Source of the DNA: DUEL01 sp964580565
GTDB taxonomy: Bacteria > Chloroflexota > Anaerolineae > B4-G1 > DUEL01
Assembly: GCA_964580565.1 (NCBI GenBank)
Contig: CAZOLN010000139.1
Coordinates: 1-6,713 of the forward strand
DNA: 6,713 bases
Reading direction: 5' to 3'
Position 1 is the stretch's first letter; every line of letters starts with the position of its first letter. The position numbers and the translations under genes are program-made. The notes below the pieces were generated by a model that was not told where the DNA came from, ran no database searches, and saw only the letters and a program-made list of their open reading frames with translations. Shown here piece after piece: positions 1 to 5,110 of the stretch.

Positions 1-1
1 A

Positions 2-16
2 AGGTGCGTCGCACCT
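2..16. repeat. Perfect 15-bp palindrome at left edge, possible terminator or operator
   Basis: AGGTGCG and CGCACCT flank one centre base (9). As minus-strand RNA it can form a 6-bp stem with a 3-base loop, with T residues beginning at the window edge, so it may be the start of an intrinsic terminator for acd-etfBA. The following sequence is missing. Confidence 0.4.
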
Positions 17-21
17 ATCAC

Positions 22-45
22 AGCATCGATGGCAGGGGTGATGCT
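22..45 (-). repeat. Inverted repeat directly after etfA
   Basis: AGCATC (45-40 on the minus strand) can pair with GATGCT (27-22) around a 12-base loop, immediately downstream of the etfA stop codon. No T-run follows. It may protect the mRNA 3' end or act together with the palindrome at 2-16. Confidence 0.35.
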
Positions 46-46
46 A

Positions 47-1033
47 TTACTTCCCCAGCCGCTCCTTCAGCACCTTGGTCAGCGCCGGGACGTACTTGAA
101 GAGGTCGCCCACGATGCCGTAGTGGGCCAACTGGAAGATGGGGGCCTCCGGGTCCTTGTTGATGGCGACGATGACCTTGCTGGTCCGCATCCCGGCCTGG
201 TGCTGGATGGCGCCGGAGATGCCGCAGGCGATGTAGAGGTCGGGGCTGACCGTCTTGCCGGTCTGGCCCACCTGGTGCTCGTAGGGGATCCACCCGGCGT
301 CCACCGCCGCGCGGGAGGCGCCGACCGCCGCGCCCAGCACCTCGGCCAGTTCGCGGATCGGCTCGAACCCCTCCGGCCCGCCCACGCCCCGGCCGCCGGA
401 GACGATGATGGCGGCGTCGGTCAGGCTCACCCCGCCCTCCGTCTCCTCGAAGCCGGTGACCTTGCAGGTGATCTCCTCCTCCTTCAGCACCGGCTCTACC
501 GAGATCACCTCCCCCTGCCGCCCCTCGTCGGGGTCGGGCTTGGCGAAGGCGCGGGGGCGGATGGTGAAGATGGCCGGCCGCCGCTCCGGGATGGTGCAGG
601 TGGAGAGGAGTTTGCCCGCGTAGATGGGCCGCGTGGCGACCAGTTTGCCGTCCTCGAACTCCAGCGCTGTGCAGTCCGCCACGCACCCCGTCTCCAGGTC
701 CACCGCCACCGCCGGTCCCAGGTCCCGCCCGCGGGAGGTCGCGCCGATGAGGATGACCTCCGGCTGATGCTCTTTCGCCAGGTGGGCCAGCAGGGCTGCG
801 TAGGGCTCCACGCGGAAGTCGGCCAGGGTGGGGTCGTCGGCCAGGAAGACCTTGTCCGCCCCGTAGGCGATGGCCTCCTTCGCCAGGCCTTCGACGCCCT
901 CACCGAAGACGCATGCGCAGACCTGACCTCCCAACGTCTCGCTCAACTGGCGAGCCGCGCCGATGGCCTCCCAGGAGGGGATCGCTGCCTGTCCGTGGAA
1001 CTGTTCGACCCAGACGAAGATGTCTTTGCCCAT
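47..1033 (-). CDS. etfA: Electron transfer flavoprotein alpha subunit (EtfA/FixB)
   Basis: The 328-residue product is the FAD-carrying alpha subunit of the cytoplasmic ETF heterodimer, which takes electrons from acyl-CoA dehydrogenases. The N-terminal domain (about residues 4-180) has the ETF alpha/beta fold, with GATSRGRDLGP at 98-108. The C-terminal FAD domain is complete: SGGRGVGG (212-219), SRAAVDAGW (240-248), HQVGQTGKTV (253-262), LYIACGISGAIQH (266-278) and NKDPEAPIF (292-300). Length is normal for the family (about 310-335). The ATG at 1033 follows AGGAGGTGA (1045-1037) at ideal spacing, and the etfB stop codon lies against that ribosome site, so the two genes are cotranscribed. Stop is TAA. 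Whether this ETF is of the electron-bifurcating type cannot be settled by eye; the FAD motif is the general one. Identity is very secure, the physiological electron route is inferred. Confidence 0.97.
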   Translation of the reverse strand: MGKDIFVWVEQFHGQAAIPSWEAIGAARQLSETLGGQVCACVFGEGVEGLAKEAIAYGADKVFLADDPTLADFRVEPYAALLAHLAKEHQPEVILIGATSRGRDLGPAVAVDLETGCVADCTALEFEDGKLVATRPIYAGKLLSTCTIPERRPAIFTIRPRAFAKPDPDEGRQGEVISVEPVLKEEEITCKVTGFEETEGGVSLTDAAIIVSGGRGVGGPEGFEPIRELAEVLGAAVGASRAAVDAGWIPYEHQVGQTGKTVSPDLYIACGISGAIQHQAGMRTSKVIVAINKDPEAPIFQLAHYGIVGDLFKYVPALTKVLKERLGK

Positions 1034-1043
1034 CGCTCACCTC

Positions 1044-1847
1044 CTAGATGACCTTCTCGGCCATCAACTTGTCTACCAGGATGCGGGCCGCTTCCTCGGG
1101 CGTCTCGGCCTCGATGATCTCCGCCCCGCCCTCACGGACCGGCGGCGGGAAGATGCGCTCCCAGCGGACGCCTGACCCCGCCGCGCCGGCCTTCTCCGGC
1201 TCCGCGCCGATGTCGGCGCCGGTCCAGACCGGGTACTGGGCCCGCGTCGCCTTGCGGATGCCCATAAACGAGGGGTAGCGCGGCTCGTTGATCCCCTTCA
1301 CCGTGCCGATCACCGCCGGCAGCGGGGCTTTCACCACCTGGCGGCCCTGCTCCAATAGCCGCTCCACGGTGATGGTCCGCCCCTCGAAGTCCAGTTCGAC
1401 GATCTTGATCACGTAGGTGAGCGGGGAGAACCCCAGACGGCGGGCCACCTCCATCGGTACCTGCCCGGTCTGGCTGTCGATGGCCGACTTGCCGAAGAGG
1501 ATCAGGTCCACGTCCCCCATCTTCTCGATGGCCTTGGCGAGGACGTAGGAGGTCGCCAGCGTGTCCGAATTCTCGAACGCTTCGTCCCAGACCCGGATGC
1601 CCTCGTCGCACCCCATCGCGATGGCGTGCTTGAGGGCCTCCAGCGCCTCCTCTGGCCCCATCGAGAGGACGGTGACCTTCGGCTCGCCGTTGAACCGCTC
1701 TTTGATGAGGATCGCCTCCTCAACGGCATACTCGTCCCAGGGGTTGATGATGATCGGGGAGTCTCCCCAGGAGACGTTGCCCGCCTCGTCCACGGTCAGT
1801 TTGGCCGCCGAGTCGGGCGTCTGTTTGGTACAGACGACGATGTGCAT
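1044..1847 (-). CDS. etfB: Electron transfer flavoprotein beta subunit (EtfB/FixA)
   Basis: The 267-residue product is the beta subunit of ETF, partner of the downstream etfA product. It begins MHIVVCTKQTPDS, typical of the family, then INPWDEYAVEEAI (34-46) and the nucleotide-binding segment GKSAIDSQTGQVP (119-131). The VERLLEQGRQVV stretch (161-172) followed by LPAVIGTVKGINEPRYPS (176-193) is the ETF-beta signature and recognition-loop region. I chose ATG at 1847: the in-frame GTG at 1853 lies inside the ribosome site AAGGAGGTGA (1859-1850) and cannot be the start. The gene begins 12 bases after the dehydrogenase stop and ends 10 bases before etfA. The TGQVP version of the nucleotide loop differs from my recollection of both the mitochondrial-type (DCNQTGQ) and bifurcating-type (GDTAQVG) loops, so the subgroup is left open. 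Confidence 0.96.
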   Translation of the reverse strand: MHIVVCTKQTPDSAAKLTVDEAGNVSWGDSPIIINPWDEYAVEEAILIKERFNGEPKVTVLSMGPEEALEALKHAIAMGCDEGIRVWDEAFENSDTLATSYVLAKAIEKMGDVDLILFGKSAIDSQTGQVPMEVARRLGFSPLTYVIKIVELDFEGRTITVERLLEQGRQVVKAPLPAVIGTVKGINEPRYPSFMGIRKATRAQYPVWTGADIGAEPEKAGAAGSGVRWERIFPPPVREGGAEIIEAETPEEAARILVDKLMAEKVI

Positions 1848-1849
1848 GT

Positions 1850-1859
1850 TCACCTCCTT
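1850..1859 (-). promoter_or_regulatory. Ribosome binding site that fixes the etfB start
   Basis: AAGGAGGTGA on the minus strand, with five bases between GGAGG and ATG at 1847. It contains the GTG (1853-1851) that would otherwise be read as an earlier in-frame start, so the shorter protein is preferred. Confidence 0.85.
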
Positions 1860-3074
1860 TTATGCTTCCCTTTGCCACTCCTCCGGGTCATACGCTGGCA
1901 GTTCGCACCGCAGCGGACGGTCCTCCCGATACCCCAGGGCGTACTGCGCCTGGATGATCTCGTGGATCTGGCTGGTGCCCTCGTAGATGCAGGCACCCTT
2001 GGAATTGCGCAGGTACCGCTCCACGTCGTATTCGTCGGAGTAGCCGTAGGCGCCGTGGATCTGGACGGCGTTGGAGGCGGCGGCGAAACTGGCCTCGGTG
2101 GCAAACCATTTGGCCAGGCTGGTCTGCCACGTGTTGCGGATCCCCTGGTTCTTCAACCACCCGGCCCGCAGGTAGAGCAGCCGGGCGATCTCGTAATCCC
2201 GCCTCATATGGGCGATCATCCGCTGGATCAATTGGTGCTGTCCGATCTCCTTGCCGAAGGTCTTGCGTTCGCGGGCGTATTTGACCGATGCCTCCAGGCA
2301 GGCGCGGATCAGGCCGGTCGCACCGGCCCCGATGGTGTAGCGGCCGTTGTCCAGGCAGCTCATCGCGATCTTGAAGCCCTCTCCCTCCTCGCCCAGTCGG
2401 TTCTCCACCGGCACCTCCACGTCCTCCATCGCGATCCAGCCGGTGGAGCCGGCCCGCACGCCCATCTTGCCGTGGATGTCCCCGGTGGTCACCCCCTTCA
2501 TCTCCCGCTCGACGATGAAGGCGGTGATCCCCCGGTGTCGCGGCTTGGCCTGCGGATCGGTCACCGCGAAGACCAGGAAGTTGTGGGCTACCGACGCCAG
2601 GCTGATCCACATCTTCTCGCCGTTGAGGATGTAGACGTCCCCCTCCCGGCGGGCGGTGGTGGCGAGCGCCGCCGCGTCTGAACCCGCCCCCGGCTCGGTG
2701 AGGGCGTAGGCGGCGAATCGTTCCCCTCTCGCCTGGGGGACGAGGAACCGCTGCTTCTGTTCCTCGGTGCCCCACTGGAGCAGCCCCAGGCTGTTGAGGC
2801 CCACGTGGACGCTCAGGACGACCCGCAGGGAGGAGTCGACCCGCTCCAGTTCCTCGCAGGCCAACCCCAGGCTGATGTAGTCCATCCCCTGCCCGCCGTA
2901 CCGGACGGGGATGCAGATGCCGAGGATGCCCAGTTCTGCCATCCGGTAGATCGCTTTGGTGAACGGCTTGTGGGCGCGATCGTATTCCTTGATGTAGGGG
3001 GCGACCTCTTTCTCGGCGAAGTCCCGCACCATGCGGGCGATCATCTTATGTTCTTCGGTCAATTCAAAGTCCAT
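1860..3074 (-). CDS. Acyl-CoA dehydrogenase (FAD-dependent)
   Basis: The 404-residue flavoenzyme introduces an alpha-beta double bond into an acyl-CoA and passes electrons to ETF, whose genes follow directly. The three-domain family layout is complete: N-terminal helical domain (about 1-120), beta domain with signature ALTEPGAGSD (124-133) and KMWISLA (154-160), and C-terminal helical domain with YARERKTFG (266-274), QIHGAYGYS (338-346) and IYEGTSQIH (363-371). Glu365 in the YEGT motif is at the catalytic-base position used by short/medium-chain and glutaryl-CoA dehydrogenases. Arg84 in VDSSLR aligns by eye with the substrate-carboxylate arginine of glutaryl-CoA dehydrogenase, so a dicarboxylyl substrate is possible but unproven. 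ATG at 3074 follows GAGGAG (3087-3082) with seven bases of spacing. It is the first gene of the acd-etfB-etfA operon. Family is secure; substrate is not. Confidence 0.96.
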   Translation of the reverse strand: MDFELTEEHKMIARMVRDFAEKEVAPYIKEYDRAHKPFTKAIYRMAELGILGICIPVRYGGQGMDYISLGLACEELERVDSSLRVVLSVHVGLNSLGLLQWGTEEQKQRFLVPQARGERFAAYALTEPGAGSDAAALATTARREGDVYILNGEKMWISLASVAHNFLVFAVTDPQAKPRHRGITAFIVEREMKGVTTGDIHGKMGVRAGSTGWIAMEDVEVPVENRLGEEGEGFKIAMSCLDNGRYTIGAGATGLIRACLEASVKYARERKTFGKEIGQHQLIQRMIAHMRRDYEIARLLYLRAGWLKNQGIRNTWQTSLAKWFATEASFAAASNAVQIHGAYGYSDEYDVERYLRNSKGACIYEGTSQIHEIIQAQYALGYREDRPLRCELPAYDPEEWQREA

Positions 3075-3081
3075 CTTCAGA

Positions 3082-3087
3082 CTCCTC
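3082..3087 (-). promoter_or_regulatory. Ribosome binding site of the acyl-CoA dehydrogenase gene
   Basis: GAGGAG on the minus strand, seven bases before ATG at 3074. It supports the chosen start and leaves a leader of only about 30 bases from the predicted transcription start. Confidence 0.75.
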
Positions 3088-3101
3088 TCGGGGGTGATAA
3101 C

Positions 3102-3114
3102 TGACCGGCGGTCA
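3102..3114. promoter_or_regulatory. Perfect 13-bp palindrome, candidate repressor operator for acd-etfBA
   Basis: The sequence tgaccg-g-cggtca is an uninterrupted inverted repeat with 6-base arms around a single centre base at 3108. It touches the last base of the TATAAT element and covers the predicted transcription start of the acyl-CoA dehydrogenase operon, the classical place for a repressor. Fatty-acid and acyl-CoA catabolic operons are often controlled by TetR-family repressors binding short palindromes of this kind. No regulator gene is in the window, so the protein partner is inference. A weaker, imperfect relative (10 of 13 positions) lies at 3153-3165 over the lipoprotein stop codon. 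Confidence 0.55.
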
Positions 3115-3141
3115 TTATATTCGATTGAAACGAGGGCGCAA
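3114..3141 (-). promoter_or_regulatory. Predicted sigma-70-type promoter of acd-etfB-etfA
   Basis: On the minus strand a consensus TATAAT (3119-3114) is preceded, after 16 bases, by TTGCGC (3141-3136), which keeps the TTG of a -35 box. The A/T-rich stretch stands out in very GC-rich surroundings. Predicted transcription start is near 3107. The -10 match is perfect, the -35 match is weak. Confidence 0.6.
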
Positions 3142-3143
3142 GT

Positions 3144-3161
3144 GGCCGCTGGTTACCGGCC
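3144..3161 (-). terminator. Short hairpin after the lipoprotein gene, possible weak terminator
   Basis: Directly after the lipoprotein stop, GGCCG (3161-3157) can pair with CGGCC (3148-3144) around an 8-base loop. No T-run follows, so it is not a standard intrinsic terminator. It could still separate the lipoprotein transcript from the acd-etfBA promoter just downstream. Confidence 0.25.
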
Positions 3162-3162
3162 G

Positions 3163-4236
3163 TCAGGGAACGATGGTAAGGATCTGGCCCACCTCGATAC
3201 GGTAGTCCGGCCCGATGTCGTTGAGGGCGACCAGTTGGTCTACCGTCAATCCAAAGCGACGGGCGATGGAGTAGACGGTGTCGTGCGATTGGACGTAGTA
3301 GCCGTACCGTCCGCTCGGCGGCGGGACCGGCACCAGGACCATCGTCCCTGCCTGGACCCAACGGGGGTCGGGGAGGTTGCTGGCCTGGGCGATGGCCTGG
3401 GCGGTGGTGTCGAACTTCAGGCCGATGCGGAACAGGTTCTCGCCGGGCTGGACGACGTAATAGATGCCCACGTCGGCGGTCGGGACGGCGGGGGAGGTCG
3501 GAGATGGAGGAACCGTCGGTGCGGGGGTGGCCTGCGTGGGTTGGGAGGTGGGAAGGGGCGTCGACGGGGCGGTCGGTTGGGGTGAGGCCTCGGGAGCGGC
3601 CGCCTGTTCCCCCTCTCCGGCGGACAGGACCGTGATCAACCCGTCCGAAAGGGGCATGATCTCGACGGGGTTCCCCTCCGCGTCGTAGGCGGTGACGCTC
3701 TCGAACTGGAGCGGCGTTCCTCCTACCTCCATGCCCCGAAGGGTGATCACAGCGGCGATCCCGCTGCCGTCGGTCCCCGTGCCGGCCTCCTGGGCCACCT
3801 CGTACACGATCCGCCCCTCCTCCGCCATCGTCACCTCGTTCTGGGCTACCTCGACCGGCGTGGGGATCGTCCCAAGACCGATCTGTGTGCCCTCCGTGGC
3901 GGGGTCCGCATCCTCCACCTGGACGTACCGGGGGTTGAACCGCATTGTCAGGGAGAAGCGGTTCAGCCGGTATGCCCCGTCGATCCAGATGTTGACGGTC
4001 GCTGTCTCCCCCACCGCCAGGTTCACCACCGACGGCTCCAGGTAGACGCTGGGGGGCTGGGAGGGCGGGGGTGGGGCCGTCGGTTCCGGGGCGGACTCCA
4101 ATGCGCTCACCGTGGGCAGTGGGGTGGGGCTTGGCTCGACCACGACGGGGGTCTCCTCGTACACCGCTCGCACGCAGCCGGCGAGGAGCATCAGCAACAG
4201 CGCGCCAGCGCACAGGGTGAACGTCTTTCCGTTCAT
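3163..4236 (-). CDS. Secreted lipoprotein with cohesin-like domain and two LysM domains
   Basis: The 357-residue product starts with a lipoprotein signal: basic MNGK, a hydrophobic stretch, and lipobox LAGC with the acylated cysteine at residue 21. A short Pro-rich stretch (about 30-62) leads to a beta-rich domain (63-205) that I read as cohesin-like from VYLEPSVVNLAVGETATV (64-81), SLTMRFNPRYVQVEDADP (95-112) and the late GTPLQFESVTAYDAEGNPV (173-191). A Pro/Thr/Ser linker (about 206-256) follows. The C-terminus carries two LysM domains, YYVVQPGENLFRIGLKF (259-275) to about 303 and YYVQSHDTVYSIARRFGL (313-330) to 356. LysM modules bind N-acetylglucosamine polymers; cohesins bind dockerins or adopt related surface roles. 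No catalytic domain is visible, so a surface-binding or scaffold role is inferred. LysM and lipobox calls are strong; cohesin is moderate. Confidence 0.85.
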   Translation of the reverse strand: MNGKTFTLCAGALLLMLLAGCVRAVYEETPVVVEPSPTPLPTVSALESAPEPTAPPPPSQPPSVYLEPSVVNLAVGETATVNIWIDGAYRLNRFSLTMRFNPRYVQVEDADPATEGTQIGLGTIPTPVEVAQNEVTMAEEGRIVYEVAQEAGTGTDGSGIAAVITLRGMEVGGTPLQFESVTAYDAEGNPVEIMPLSDGLITVLSAGEGEQAAAPEASPQPTAPSTPLPTSQPTQATPAPTVPPSPTSPAVPTADVGIYYVVQPGENLFRIGLKFDTTAQAIAQASNLPDPRWVQAGTMVLVPVPPPSGRYGYYVQSHDTVYSIARRFGLTVDQLVALNDIGPDYRIEVGQILTIVP

Positions 4237-4242
4237 CGGCAA

Positions 4243-4249
4243 CCTCCTT
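4243..4249 (-). promoter_or_regulatory. Ribosome binding site that fixes the lipoprotein start
   Basis: AAGGAGG on the minus strand, six bases before ATG at 4236. The in-frame TTG at 4242 abuts this site with no spacer and is therefore rejected as the start. Confidence 0.85.
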
Positions 4250-4250
4250 A

Positions 4251-4306
4251 AGCGAGTCAGCGGGTCAACGAGTCAGCGAGCCAGCGAATCAGCGAGTTAG
4301 CGCGTC
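4251..4306. repeat. Seven imperfect tandem copies of an 8-bp unit (AGCGAGTC)
   Basis: Reading the plus strand in steps of eight from 4251 gives seven head-to-tail copies, each differing from AGCGAGTC by at most one base. The tract starts right next to the ribosome site of the lipoprotein gene, fills most of the gap after rsmA, and continues through the rsmA stop codon (4291-4289) into its last codons. Because eight is not a multiple of three, the TGA-type stops it carries on the minus strand fall in shifting frames. Confidence 0.85.
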
Positions 4307-5110
4307 GACCAGGCGGCCCCAGTCCTCCAGGCGGAGCCGCTCCGCCCGCAGGTGGGGGTCGATCCCGGCCCGGCGCAGCGCTTCGACAGCCTCCTGAGGG
4401 GAGATCCCTAACCCCGCCGCCAGGCTGTTCCGCAGTTGCTTGCGCGGCTGGCAGAACCCTGCCCGTACCACGCGGAAGAAATCGGCGACGTTTTCCACCT
4501 GGACGGGGGGAGCGGGGCGGCGATCGATCCGCACCACGGCCGATTCTACCTCCGGCCGCGGGTAGAAGGCGCCTGGCTTCAGTCGAAACAGGATCTGGGG
4601 TTCACCGTAAAAATGGACGCTCACCGCCAGCAGGCTCATCCGTCCCTCGCGGGCGATGATTCGCTCCGCTACCTCCCGCTGCACGGTGACCACCATCCGA
4701 TCGGGGGGAACTCGGGCCTCTAGCAGGTGGCGCAACACGGCGGCGGTGATGCCGTAGGGCAGGTTGGCGACCACCTTGTAGGGTCGCTCCTCCATCAGCG
4801 CGGCTGGGTCCAGTTCCAGGATGTCCCCCTCTACCAGGCGAACGTTGGCGAGGTCGGCCAGTTCCTCCGAAAGCACGGCTACCAGGCGGGGGTCGACTTC
4901 CACCGCCACAACGTGCCCCGCCGCCTCCGCCAGCGCGCGGGTCAGGGTGCCTAGCCCCGCCCCGACCTCCAGCACGGCCTCGTCGGAGGAGAGTTCCGCC
5001 GCCGCGACGATCCGCGCCAGCGCACTCTCGTCCACCAGAAAGTGCTGCCCCAGCCGCTTGCGGGGCCAGAGGTCGTACCGTTGCAGCAGCCGCCGGGTCT
5101 CGTCCCTCAT
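4289..5110 (-). CDS. rsmA: 16S rRNA dimethyladenosine transferase RsmA (KsgA)
   Basis: The 273-residue enzyme uses S-adenosylmethionine to dimethylate the two adjacent adenosines in the 3' terminal hairpin of 16S rRNA during small-subunit maturation. Visible family marks are PRKRLGQHFL (16-25), SAM motif I LEVGAGLGTLT (47-57), acidic EVDPR (71-75), GDIL (95-98), catalytic NLPY (116-119), FYPRPEVES (182-190) and QPRKQLRNSL (221-230) in the C-terminal helical domain. Length matches the family (about 260-290). The start ATG at 5110 overlaps the upstream stop in an ATGA junction, and I see no good ribosome site of its own, so translational coupling is likely. An open frame continues far upstream only as an overlap with the preceding gene. 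The last codons lie inside the octamer repeat tract. Confidence 0.97.
   Translation of the reverse strand: MRDETRRLLQRYDLWPRKRLGQHFLVDESALARIVAAAELSSDEAVLEVGAGLGTLTRALAEAAGHVVAVEVDPRLVAVLSEELADLANVRLVEGDILELDPAALMEERPYKVVANLPYGITAAVLRHLLEARVPPDRMVVTVQREVAERIIAREGRMSLLAVSVHFYGEPQILFRLKPGAFYPRPEVESAVVRIDRRPAPPVQVENVADFFRVVRAGFCQPRKQLRNSLAAGLGISPQEAVEALRRAGIDPHLRAERLRLEDWGRLVDALTR

Noticed and set aside
29..1051. Long plus-strand open frame opposite etfA
   Set aside because: It is antisense to a fully conserved ETF alpha gene, its translation has no recognisable domain, and high GC content makes such shadow frames common.
1626..2681. Plus-strand open frame of about 350 codons opposite etfB and the dehydrogenase
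   Set aside because: It crosses two well-supported genes on the other strand and the translation is low-complexity, Gly/Val/Asp-rich, without family marks.
3077..4213. Minus-strand open frame overlapping the lipoprotein gene in another frame
   Set aside because: The Arg/Pro/Gly-rich translation is typical of a frame shadow; the lipoprotein frame has a lipobox, LysM domains and a strong ribosome site.
4251..4306. CRISPR-like or iteron origin interpretation of the octamer tract
   Set aside because: Units are 8 bp with no spacers, which excludes CRISPR, and there is no replication initiator gene or A/T-rich unwinding region nearby.
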